Of a stretch of DNA of 8,585 bases, positions 1 through 6,232 are shown in pieces; the stretch's first letter is position 1; each line of letters opens with the position of its first letter. The stretch spans positions 1-8,585 of the forward strand of contig DZDB01000083.1 of NCBI GenBank assembly GCA_022736605.1, given 5' to 3'. Source of the stretch: Sideroxydans lithotrophicus (GTDB lineage Bacteria > Pseudomonadota > Gammaproteobacteria > Burkholderiales > Sulfuriferulaceae). A program made the translations under genes and the position numbers. Below the pieces are notes generated by a model. The model did not search any database and was not told the origin of the DNA. It worked only from the letters and a program-made list of their open reading frames with translations.

Positions 1-1
1 C

Positions 2-610
2 GCGCTGCCGCTGCCGCCGTACATCGAGCGCGCCGCCGACGGCAGCGACGATGCGCGCTACCAAACCGTTTACGCGCGCCACCCCGGCGCGGTGGCGGCA
101 CCGACCGCCGGGCTGCACTTTGACGAGGCGATGCTGGCGCGGCTGGATGCACTCGGCGTGGTGCGCGCGCACGTCACGCTGCACGTCGGCGCGGGTACGT
201 TTCAGCCGGTGCGGGTGGACAACATTGCCGAGCACGCCATGCACAGCGAGCGCTATACCATCCCGCACGCCACGGTGGAAGCGATTGCCCACTCGAAGGC
301 CAGCGGCGGACGGGTGATGGCGGTGGGCACCACCAGCCTGCGTGCGCTGGAATCGGCGGCGCAGTCCGGCACACTGGTCGCGGGCGAAGGCGAAACCAGC
401 ATTTTCATCACACCCGGCTACCGCTTCAAGGTGGTCGAACGCCTGCTGACCAATTTTCATCTGCCCAAATCCACGCTGCTGATGCTGGTGTCGGCGTTTG
501 CCGGGGTCGAGCCGATACGCCGCGCCTACGCGCATGCGATTGCCCAGCGCTACCGTTTTTTCAGTTATGGCGACGCCATGTTGATCGAAAGAAATGACCA
601 TGCAATTTAA
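2..610 (+). CDS. queA: S-adenosylmethionine:tRNA ribosyltransferase-isomerase QueA (3' part; 5' end outside window)
   Basis: QueA transfers and isomerises the ribosyl group of S-adenosylmethionine onto preQ1 in tRNA, giving epoxyqueuosine, in the cytoplasm. The reading frame is open from base 2, so the gene begins before the window. The first visible residues, LPLPPYIER, followed by RYQTVYA and APTAGLHF, are family signatures. Further on come VGAGTFQPVRVD, a HAMHSE segment, VGTTSLRALE, TNFHLPKSTLLML and the C-terminal YRFFSYGDAML. About 202 residues are visible, against roughly 350 for the full family, so about the last 60% is present and intact, ending in TAA. Its last codons overlap the start of tgt, the gene for the preceding step of the same pathway, which suggests translational coupling. 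An apparent GTG start at 92 lies inside the conserved region and is not a real start. Identity is very secure. Confidence 0.97.
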   Translation, partial: ALPLPPYIERAADGSDDARYQTVYARHPGAVAAPTAGLHFDEAMLARLDALGVVRAHVTLHVGAGTFQPVRVDNIAEHAMHSERYTIPHATVEAIAHSKASGGRVMAVGTTSLRALESAAQSGTLVAGEGETSIFITPGYRFKVVERLLTNFHLPKSTLLMLVSAFAGVEPIRRAYAHAIAQRYRFFSYGDAMLIERNDHAI

Positions 611-1703
611 GCTGCACCACACCGACGGCCTGGCGCGGCGCGGCACCGTCACGCTCGCGCACGGCGCGGTGGAAACCCCCGCCTTCATGCCGGTCGGCAC
701 CTACGGCACGGTGAAGGCGATGGCGCCCAACGAGCTGAAGGAAATCGGCGCACAGATCGTGCTCGGCAACACCTTTCACCTATGGCTGCGCCCCGGCCTG
801 GAGGCGATAGCGGCACACGGCGGCCTGCATCAGTTCATGGGCTGGGATCGGCCGATCCTCACCGATTCGGGCGGCTTTCAGGTGTTCAGCCTGGGCGCGC
901 TGCGCAAGATTACCGAAGAAGGCGTGAAATTTTCTTCGCCGCTCAACGGCGACAAGCTGTTTCTGACGCCGGAAGAATCCATGCGCATTCAAAAAGTGCT
1001 CAATTCCGACATCGTGATGATTTTCGACGAATGCACGCCGTACCCGGCAGAACCCGACGCAGCGGCGTATTCGATGCGCCTGTCATTACGCTGGGCGGAA
1101 CGCTCGAAAGTGGCGCACGCAGGCAATCCCAACGCGCTGTTCGGCATTGTGCAGGGCGGCATGTATGAGGATTTGCGCGACGAATCGCTGCGTGAACTGA
1201 CCGACATGCAGTTCGACGGCTACGCGATTGGCGGGCTGAGCGTGGGCGAACCCAAGGCCGACATGCGCCGGATATTGGCGCACACCGCACCGCAACTGCC
1301 GCAGGACAAGCCGCGCTACCTGATGGGCGTGGGCACGCCGGAAGACATCGTGGCGTCGGTGCAGCACGGCGTGGACATGTTCGACTGCGTGCTGCCGACA
1401 CGCAACGCCCGCCACGGGATACTGTTCACGCAATGGGGCGATATGCGCATCAAGAATGCACGGTTTCGCACCGACACCACGCCGGTGGACGCGCAATGCG
1501 ACTGCTATTGCTGCCGGAATTTCAGCCGCAGCTACCTGCACCATCTGATTCGCAGCGGCGAAATCCTCGGCGCGCGCCTGGCAACAATCCACAACCTGCA
1601 TTATTACCAGGTGCTGATGGCCGGGCTGCGCGGCGCGATTGAAACCGGCAGCCTCGACCGCTTCGTCGCCCGGTTCCACGAGCAGCGCGCGGGCGCATGC
1701 TAG
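600..1703 (+). CDS. tgt: Queuine/preQ1 tRNA-ribosyltransferase (tRNA-guanine transglycosylase)
   Basis: Tgt swaps guanine-34 of tRNAs with GUN anticodons for preQ1, the committed tRNA step of queuosine synthesis. Numbering from the ATG at 600 gives 367 residues, close to the roughly 375 of E. coli Tgt. Visible motifs are TDSGGFQVFSLG with the catalytic Asp89, GIVQGG, YAIGGLSVGEP and MFDCVLPTRNARHG with the nucleophilic Asp262. The zinc site is C300-x-C302-x2-C305 plus His331 in TIHNLHYY. Two in-frame ATGs exist, at 594 and 600. I prefer 600 because MQFKLHHTDGLARRG aligns with the usual family N-terminus and the GAAAG at 587-591 is then 8 nt away, instead of 2 nt from 594. The gene overlaps the queA end by 11 nt (17 nt with the earlier start). 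All catalytic and zinc residues are present and nothing is odd. Confidence 0.98.
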   Translation: MQFKLHHTDGLARRGTVTLAHGAVETPAFMPVGTYGTVKAMAPNELKEIGAQIVLGNTFHLWLRPGLEAIAAHGGLHQFMGWDRPILTDSGGFQVFSLGALRKITEEGVKFSSPLNGDKLFLTPEESMRIQKVLNSDIVMIFDECTPYPAEPDAAAYSMRLSLRWAERSKVAHAGNPNALFGIVQGGMYEDLRDESLRELTDMQFDGYAIGGLSVGEPKADMRRILAHTAPQLPQDKPRYLMGVGTPEDIVASVQHGVDMFDCVLPTRNARHGILFTQWGDMRIKNARFRTDTTPVDAQCDCYCCRNFSRSYLHHLIRSGEILGARLATIHNLHYYQVLMAGLRGAIETGSLDRFVARFHEQRAGAC

Positions 1704-1706
1704 AAT
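1698..1706 (+). promoter_or_regulatory. Candidate extended -10 promoter for yajC-secDF
   Basis: TGCTAGAAT fits the extended -10 pattern TG-n-TANAAT, with the TAG stop of tgt forming the start of the hexamer. It is followed by an A/T-rich stretch (about 1706-1722) in an otherwise G+C-rich region and lies about 30 nt before the yajC start. I see no good -35 hexamer at 16-18 nt spacing, but extended -10 promoters can work without one. This would let the sec genes be transcribed separately from queA-tgt. The call rests on motif and position only. Confidence 0.4.
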
Positions 1707-1724
1707 GTTTCGATTTTTAAATCC

Positions 1725-1728
1725 GGAG
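1725..1728 (+). promoter_or_regulatory. Ribosome binding site of yajC
   Basis: GGAG, within GGAGAAA, lies 7 nt before the ATG at 1736. This is one of the two clearest Shine-Dalgarno sequences on the plus strand of the window, and it fixes the yajC start. Confidence 0.8.
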
Positions 1729-1735
1729 AAAACCC

Positions 1736-2059
1736 ATGTTCATTTCCAACGCCTTTGCTGCCCCGGCAGCCGCCTCGCCGCAAGACGCCATCATGAGCTT
1801 CCTGCCGCTGGTGGTGATCGCCATCCTGTTCTTTTTCATGATTATCCGGCCGCAAATGAAGCGTGCAAAAGACCAGCGCAGCATGCTCGAAGCGCTGCAA
1901 AAAGGCGATGAAATCATCACCAGCGGCGGCCAGGTCGGCAAGGTGGTCAAGGTCGGCGACAACTTCGTCAGCCTGGAAATCGCGCCCAACGTCGTCACCC
2001 ACGTGCAAAAAGCCACCGTGCAAACCCTGCTGCCCAAAGGCACGATCAAGGATCTGTAA
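1736..2059 (+). CDS. yajC: Preprotein translocase accessory subunit YajC
   Basis: YajC is a small single-span inner-membrane protein that associates with SecD and SecF at the SecYEG translocon. The 107 residues match the family's usual length of about 85-115. The N-terminus MFISNAFAAPAAA is a short Ala-rich periplasmic segment, followed by one hydrophobic helix at about residues 20-38 and then the signature IIRPQMKR at 36-43. The cytoplasmic domain contains KGDEIITSGGQVGKV at 56-70 and ends with the typical LPKGT at 99-103. It lies 32 nt after tgt and 70 nt before secD, the usual position. Overproduction and deletion data in E. coli show that YajC is not essential there; its exact role is still unsettled. 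Confidence 0.97.
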   Translation: MFISNAFAAPAAASPQDAIMSFLPLVVIAILFFFMIIRPQMKRAKDQRSMLEALQKGDEIITSGGQVGKVVKVGDNFVSLEIAPNVVTHVQKATVQTLLPKGTIKDL

Positions 2060-2118
2060 TCCGATCTGTCATCAAACCGGCGTAGTCTTTGTCTGCCCGC
2101 ATAAAAACAGCCATCCAT

Positions 2119-2122
2119 AAGG
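2119..2122 (+). promoter_or_regulatory. Ribosome binding site supporting the GTG start of secD
   Basis: AAGG lies 7 nt before the GTG at 2130. There is no ATG in a suitable position and the protein family begins with a short basic segment followed by TM1, so this site decides the non-ATG start. Confidence 0.65.
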
Positions 2123-2129
2123 TCGCACC

Positions 2130-3944
2130 GTGAATCGATTCCCGCTCTGGAAATACATCCTGATTGCCATCGTGCTGCTGGTCAGCGCGCTCTACACCCT
2201 GCCGAATTTTTATGGCGAGGTGCCCGCCGTGCAAATCGCGTCCACGCGGGCGGCGATCAAGACCGATGCGACCCTGTTGCAGCAGGTCGAAGACGAGCTC
2301 AAGGCGCAGAACATCCCGTACACCGGGGCGTTTCTCGACGCCAACAGCGTGAAGGTGAAATTCGCCAGCAACGACATTCAATTAAAGGCAAAAGACGCCC
2401 TGCAGGCGCGCTTTGGCGATGGCTACAGCGTCGCGCTCAACCTGTTGTCGGCATCGCCCGCCTGGCTCAGCGCCATCGGTGCCAAGCCGATGTATCTGGG
2501 GCTGGACCTGCGCGGCGGCGTGTATTTTCTGATGCAGGTGGACATGGCGGCGGCGCTGGACAAGGCGGCCGACCGCTACAACAACGACCTGCGCAGCCAG
2601 TTGCGTGAACAGAAAATCCGTTACAGCGGCATCAACCGCGTCGGCCAGACGGTGGAACTGAGCTTTGCCGACGCCGCCACGCGCGCCCAGGCCGAGCAGT
2701 ACATCGACAAGAACTTCCCCGATCTGCTGCTCACTGAAACCGCTGCCGACGGCAGCTTCAAACTGGTGGCCAGCCTGCGCCCCGAAGCGCAAACGCGTAC
2801 CCAGGAATTCGCCGTGCAGCAAAACATCACCACGCTGCGCAACCGCGTCAACGAACTCGGCGTGGCCGAGCCGATCATCCAGCAGCAAGGCGTCGACCGC
2901 GTCGTGGTACAGCTGCCCGGCGTGCAGGACACCGCCAAGGCGAAAGAGATTCTGGGGCGTACCGCGACGCTGGAAATCCGCCTGGTCGACGACGAGCACG
3001 ACATCACCGCTGCGCTGCAAGGCCAGATTCCGTTCGGCGACGACCTGTATACCGACCGCAGTGGCCAGCCCTTGCTGGTGAAAAAGAACGTGGTACTGAC
3101 CGGCGATTACATCACCGATGCCTCGCCCGGTTTTGACCAGCAATCCGGCCAGGCCGCCGTGCACGTCAACCTCGACAGCCGGGGCGCGCGCATCTTCAAG
3201 GATGTCACGCGCGATAACGTCGGCAAACGCATGGCGATACTGCTGATCGAAAAAGGCAAAACCGAAGTCATCACCGCGCCGGTGATCCGCGAGGAAATCG
3301 GCGGCGGCCGGGTGCAGATTACCGGCATGGACTCGACCCAGGAAGCGTCTGACGTGGCGCTGCTGCTGCGTGCTGGCGCGCTGGCCGCGCCGATGAACAT
3401 CGTCGAGGAACGCACCGTCGGCCCGAGCCTGGGCGCCGACAACATCAAGAAGGGTTTCCACTCCAACCTGTGGGGCTTTGCGGCGGTGGCGCTGTTCATG
3501 ATCGTCTACTACCGCGTGTTCGGTGTGTTTTCCACCACTGCGCTGGCGATCAACGGCTTGCTGCTGGTGGCGCTGCTGTCGATGATGCAGGCCACGCTGA
3601 CGCTGCCCGGCCTGGCCGGTATCGCCCTCACGCTGGGCATGGCGATTGACGCCAACGTGCTGATCAACGAGCGGATCCGCGAAGAGCTGCGCAACGGCAA
3701 TTCACCGCAGGCCGCCATCCACGCCGGTTACGACCGCGCCTGGGGCACGATTCTGGACTCCAACGTCACCACGCTAATCGCCGGTATCGCCCTGTTCTGG
3801 CTCGGTTCCGGCCCGGTACGCGGCTTTGCGGTGGTGCTGTGTCTGGGTATTCTGACCTCCATGTTCAGCGCTGTGACGGTATCGCGCGCCATGGTCAACC
3901 TCACCTATGGCCGCACCGCGCGTCTGGCCAAAGTGTCGATTTAA
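2130..3944 (+). CDS. secD: Protein translocase subunit SecD
   Basis: SecD is the larger half of the SecDF RND-type motor, which uses the proton gradient to pull exported proteins out of SecYEG on the periplasmic side. It has 604 residues; E. coli SecD has 615. Order seen: TM1 at about 8-26; a large periplasmic region at about 27-445 with LGLDLRGGVYF at 123-133, NELGVAEP at 241-248 and GPSLGADNI at 431-439; then five TM helices between about 446 and 590. The TM4 motif GMAIDANVLINERIREEL contains Asp508, which corresponds to the essential proton-relay Asp519 of E. coli. The following AWGTILDSNVTTLIAG stretch is also a family hallmark. Translation starts at GTG with an AAGG Shine-Dalgarno 7 nt upstream. 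secF follows after 27 nt, so the pair is surely co-transcribed. The DNA around ERIREEL resembles the matching stretch in secF, reflecting the ancient SecD/SecF duplication. Confidence 0.98.
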   Translation: MNRFPLWKYILIAIVLLVSALYTLPNFYGEVPAVQIASTRAAIKTDATLLQQVEDELKAQNIPYTGAFLDANSVKVKFASNDIQLKAKDALQARFGDGYSVALNLLSASPAWLSAIGAKPMYLGLDLRGGVYFLMQVDMAAALDKAADRYNNDLRSQLREQKIRYSGINRVGQTVELSFADAATRAQAEQYIDKNFPDLLLTETAADGSFKLVASLRPEAQTRTQEFAVQQNITTLRNRVNELGVAEPIIQQQGVDRVVVQLPGVQDTAKAKEILGRTATLEIRLVDDEHDITAALQGQIPFGDDLYTDRSGQPLLVKKNVVLTGDYITDASPGFDQQSGQAAVHVNLDSRGARIFKDVTRDNVGKRMAILLIEKGKTEVITAPVIREEIGGGRVQITGMDSTQEASDVALLLRAGALAAPMNIVEERTVGPSLGADNIKKGFHSNLWGFAAVALFMIVYYRVFGVFSTTALAINGLLLVALLSMMQATLTLPGLAGIALTLGMAIDANVLINERIREELRNGNSPQAAIHAGYDRAWGTILDSNVTTLIAGIALFWLGSGPVRGFAVVLCLGILTSMFSAVTVSRAMVNLTYGRTARLAKVSI

Positions 3945-3971
3945 GCACGTTCCATTTTCAGGGTATCCAGC

Positions 3972-4916
3972 ATGGAATTCTTCAAATTCAAACACGCCAT
4001 TCCGTTCATGCGCTATGGCAAGCTCACCACCACCATTTCGCTGCTGACCTTCGTTTTTGCGGTCTGGGCGCTGGCGCACAACGGCCTCAATCTGGGCGTC
4101 GATTTCACCGGCGGCACGGTACTCGAAGTCGATTATCCGCAACCCGCCAGCCTCGACACCATCCGCACCACGCTGGAAAAAACCGGCCTGCCGGAAGTTT
4201 CGGTGCAGACCTTTGGCACCACCCGCGACGTGTTGATCCGCCTGCCGCTCAAAGGTAACGAGAGCAGCGCCAAAACCAGCGACACCGTGATGGCCGCGCT
4301 CAAGGCGCAAGACCCGGGCGTGACGCTGAAACGCGTCGATTTTGTCGGCCCGCAAGTCGGCAAGGAGCTGTACAACAACGGCGCGCTGGCGTTGCTGGTG
4401 GTGGCGCTGGGCATCCTGATTTACCTCGCCATCCGCTTTGAATGGCGTTTTGCGCTCGCCGCCATCATCGCCAACGTGCACGACGTGGTCATCATCCTCG
4501 GCTGCTTTGCCTTCTTCCAGTGGGAATTCACCCTTACCGTGCTGGCCGGTGTACTGGCGGTGCTGGGCTACTCGGTCAACGAATCGGTGGTGGTGTTCGA
4601 CCGGATCCGCGAAAACCTGCGCAAGATGCGCAAGACCAGCATCCCGGACATCATCGACAGCGCCATCACCACCACCATGAGCCGCACCATCATCACCCAC
4701 GGCATGACCCAGATGGTGGTGCTGTCGATGCTGCTGTTCGGCGGCGAAGCGCTGCACAATTTCGCGCTGGCGCTGACCATCGGCATTCTGTTCGGCATCT
4801 ATTCATCGGTGCTGGTGGCATCGCCGCTGCTGCTGATGTTCGGCGTCAAGCGCGAACACTTCATCAAGGACACCAAGCCCAAAGAAGGCGTGACCGCTGA
4901 CGGCGCGCAGGTCTAA
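3972..4916 (+). CDS. secF: Protein translocase subunit SecF
   Basis: SecF is the smaller half of the SecDF proton-driven export motor. The 314 residues match the family (E. coli 323). TM1 is at about 19-37, followed by the signature LNLGVDFTGGT at 39-49, a periplasmic domain to about 135 and FVGPQVG at 124-130. Five more TM helices lie between about 137 and 290. TM4 and the loop after it read GYSVNESVVVFDRIREN, with Asp210 equivalent to E. coli Asp213. The downstream SRTIITHG contains Arg238, equivalent to the functionally important Arg247. A CAGGG at 3959-3963, 8 nt before the ATG, serves as ribosome binding site. The C-terminal tail after about 295 is short, polar and unconserved. SecD and SecF are separate proteins here, not fused as in some Gram-positive bacteria. 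Confidence 0.98.
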   Translation: MEFFKFKHAIPFMRYGKLTTTISLLTFVFAVWALAHNGLNLGVDFTGGTVLEVDYPQPASLDTIRTTLEKTGLPEVSVQTFGTTRDVLIRLPLKGNESSAKTSDTVMAALKAQDPGVTLKRVDFVGPQVGKELYNNGALALLVVALGILIYLAIRFEWRFALAAIIANVHDVVIILGCFAFFQWEFTLTVLAGVLAVLGYSVNESVVVFDRIRENLRKMRKTSIPDIIDSAITTTMSRTIITHGMTQMVVLSMLLFGGEALHNFALALTIGILFGIYSSVLVASPLLLMFGVKREHFIKDTKPKEGVTADGAQV

Positions 4917-4920
4917 GCCG

Positions 4921-5532
4921 ATGGAGATGCTGCATCACTTCATCGACTGGATTCTCGCCACCGTGCACAACTGGGGCTACGCCGGTATTTTCATCCTGAT
5001 GGCGCTGGAATCGACCGTGCTGCCGATACCGTCCGAAGTGGTGCTGATTCCGGCCGGTTATCTGGCGTATCAGGGCCACATGAGCCTGCCGCTGATTCTG
5101 CTCACCGCCACCGTTGGCTGCCTGTTCGGCGCGTCGATCAACTACTTCTTCGCGCTGTGGGTCGGGCGGCCTTTCCTGGAACGCTACGGCAAATACTTTT
5201 TCGTGCGCCCGGCACTGCTGCACAAGACCGATGCGTTTTTCGAGCGCCACGGCAAGATTTCCACCTTTACCGGACGGCTGATTCCCGGCATCCGCCACCT
5301 GATTTCGCTGCCCGCCGGACTGGCGCGCATGAACCTCGGCGCGTTTGCCCTGTACACCAGCCTCGGCGCGGGCATCTGGTCCACCATACTGACGCTGCTC
5401 GGTTACTTCATCGGCGGCAATGAGCACCTGCTCAACCAGTACCTGAAATACCTCAGCGTCGGCATAATCATTTTCTGCATTCTGGCTATCGCTGCCTACT
5501 GGCAATGGCAGCGCCGCAACGGCAACAAATAA
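4921..5532 (+). CDS. DedA/VTT-family inner-membrane protein
   Basis: DedA proteins are polytopic membrane proteins related to eukaryotic VMP1/TMEM41B. In bacteria they are implicated in phospholipid or undecaprenyl-phosphate flipping, proton-dependent transport and envelope homeostasis; the substrate of this copy is unknown. The 203 residues match the family. The signature ALESTVLPIPSEVVL at 28-42 carries acidic residues Glu30 and Glu39, and FTGRLIPGIRHLISLPAG at 116-133 carries Arg119 and Arg125, equivalent to the essential pairs studied in E. coli YqjA. Hydrophobic stretches at about 21-50, 55-81, 141-165 and 176-193 fit the re-entrant plus TM topology. The gene starts 4 nt after the secF stop, so it is probably in the sec transcript. 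ATGs at 4921 and 4927 are both possible; CAGG at 4908-4911 fits either. A specific paralogue name cannot be assigned. Confidence 0.93.
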   Translation: MEMLHHFIDWILATVHNWGYAGIFILMALESTVLPIPSEVVLIPAGYLAYQGHMSLPLILLTATVGCLFGASINYFFALWVGRPFLERYGKYFFVRPALLHKTDAFFERHGKISTFTGRLIPGIRHLISLPAGLARMNLGAFALYTSLGAGIWSTILTLLGYFIGGNEHLLNQYLKYLSVGIIIFCILAIAAYWQWQRRNGNK

Positions 5533-5930
5533 GCGCCTGCGCCTGTGGCAGCGCGCTGTCGTTTGCCGACTGTTGCGGGCGTTATCTGGCTGGCGCCGCC
5601 GCGCCGACCGCCGAGGCGCTGATGCGCTCGCGTTATACGGCATTCACCCGCCAGGACGAAGCCTATCTGCTGGCAACCTGGCACCCTGATACGCGCCCGG
5701 CACAGCTTGATTTACACCTGCACCCGGTGCCGAAATGGCTAGGCCTCAAGGTCATCGCCCATCAGCTACAGAGTGACACCCACGCCACGGTTGAATTCGT
5801 CGCACGGAGTAAAATTGCGGGGCGCGCACAGCGGCTGCATGAAATCAGCCGTTTCGAGCGCGTGGAAGGACGCTGGTTTTACCTCAACGCGGCAATGCCG
5901 GACCAAGGTAGCGAGAAACCTGACGATTGA
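5505..5930 (+). CDS. YchJ-family (UPF0225) protein with N-terminal SEC-C zinc motif
   Basis: The 141-residue protein begins with a SEC-C type cysteine cluster, C12-x-C14-G-S followed by C23-C24, as in the zinc-binding tail of SecA. The next segment, APTAEALMRSRYTAF at 33-47, and the closing ISRFERVEGRWFYLN at 114-128 are hallmarks of the YchJ family, which has an NTF2-like core. E. coli YchJ has a second SEC-C motif at its C-terminus; this protein has none and ends in a polar tail. It is probably cytoplasmic. The molecular function of the family is not established. The ATG at 5505 lies inside the dedA 3' end, giving a 28-nt overlap. It is the only reasonable start before the cysteines, and there is no clear Shine-Dalgarno, so translation is probably coupled to dedA. 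Confidence 0.88.
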   Translation: MAAPQRQQISACACGSALSFADCCGRYLAGAAAPTAEALMRSRYTAFTRQDEAYLLATWHPDTRPAQLDLHLHPVPKWLGLKVIAHQLQSDTHATVEFVARSKIAGRAQRLHEISRFERVEGRWFYLNAAMPDQGSEKPDD

Positions 5931-5966
5931 TGTAGCATCGCCGAAGGCCTTTTTACCTCAAGCGAC

Positions 5967-5971
5967 AGGAG
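5967..5971 (+). promoter_or_regulatory. Ribosome binding site of the 75-aa protein
   Basis: AGGAG lies 6 nt before the ATG at 5978. The near-consensus sequence and ideal spacing are the main evidence that the small reading frame after it is translated. Confidence 0.8.
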
Positions 5972-5977
5972 CACACC

Positions 5978-6205
5978 ATGAAACTATGTCCAGACGAATC
6001 GTATCTCGAACGTGCCAAAAATCTGACCGCAGAAGAATCCGAACGCTTGCTGTCCAGAATGCGCGGCAAACTCGAACGCCGTTTCGAAACCAGCAAACTG
6101 ACCCCGCTGGAAGCCATTGCCATGCAGCTCGAGCGCGAAGACAAGACACTGGCGGAATGGCGCGAGCGCTTCGCTGAAATCAAGCAAAAAGACAAAAAGA
6201 AATAA
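5978..6205 (+). CDS. Small charged protein of unknown function (75 aa)
   Basis: I do not recognise a named family. The 75 residues are rich in Glu, Lys and Arg, with no signal peptide or membrane segment, so the protein is probably cytoplasmic. Two likely helices are separated by a turn: about 17-38 (TAEESERLLSRMRGKLERRF) and about 42-70, with heptad-like leucine and isoleucine spacing in LTPLEAIAMQLE. The C-terminus is strongly basic (KQKDKKK). There is one cysteine, Cys4, in the N-terminal MKLCPDESYLERA. A strong AGGAG ribosome binding site 6 nt upstream, codon use like its neighbours and a defined stop make it a real gene. It follows the YchJ-like gene by 47 nt and converges with the DUF58 gene. 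The shape would suit a small adaptor or regulator, but this is speculation. Confidence 0.8.
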   Translation: MKLCPDESYLERAKNLTAEESERLLSRMRGKLERRFETSKLTPLEAIAMQLEREDKTLAEWRERFAEIKQKDKKK

Positions 6206-6232
6206 ACCGTTTACAAGCGCCCGCTGCGCTTG
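6187..6232 (-). terminator. Possible terminator of the moxR-DUF58 unit
   Basis: A perfect inverted repeat, CAAGCGC (6214-6220) and GCGCTTG (6226-6232) with a 5-nt loop, sits in the last codons of the DUF58 gene. Reading on the minus strand, it is followed after about 12 nt by a T-rich run (6187-6202, seen as A-rich on the plus strand). The T-run is farther from the stem than in a classical intrinsic terminator, and the stem is short. Its location exactly between converging genes supports a role in ending transcription. On the plus strand no T-run follows the stem. Confidence 0.3.

Noticed and set aside
2060..2129. Possible promoter between yajC and secD (TTGTCT followed by CATAAAAA)
   Set aside because: The hexamers cannot be placed at 16-18 nt spacing, and yajC and secD are expected to be co-transcribed.
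2382..3461. Long open frame (359 codons) on the minus strand opposite secD
   Set aside because: It is a shadow of the strong third-position G/C bias of secD. The product is low in recognisable motifs, rich in Arg, Val, His and Gln, and has no ribosome binding site.
3774..4757. Long open frame (327 codons) on the minus strand across secD and secF
   Set aside because: It is antisense to two fully conserved genes, has a His/Gln/Asp-rich composition without domain features, and crosses the secD-secF junction. It is a codon-bias artefact.
5940..5955. GCC-GAA-GGC followed by CTTTTT as a terminator after the YchJ-like gene
   Set aside because: The stem is only 3 bp with a 3-nt loop, too short for an intrinsic terminator.
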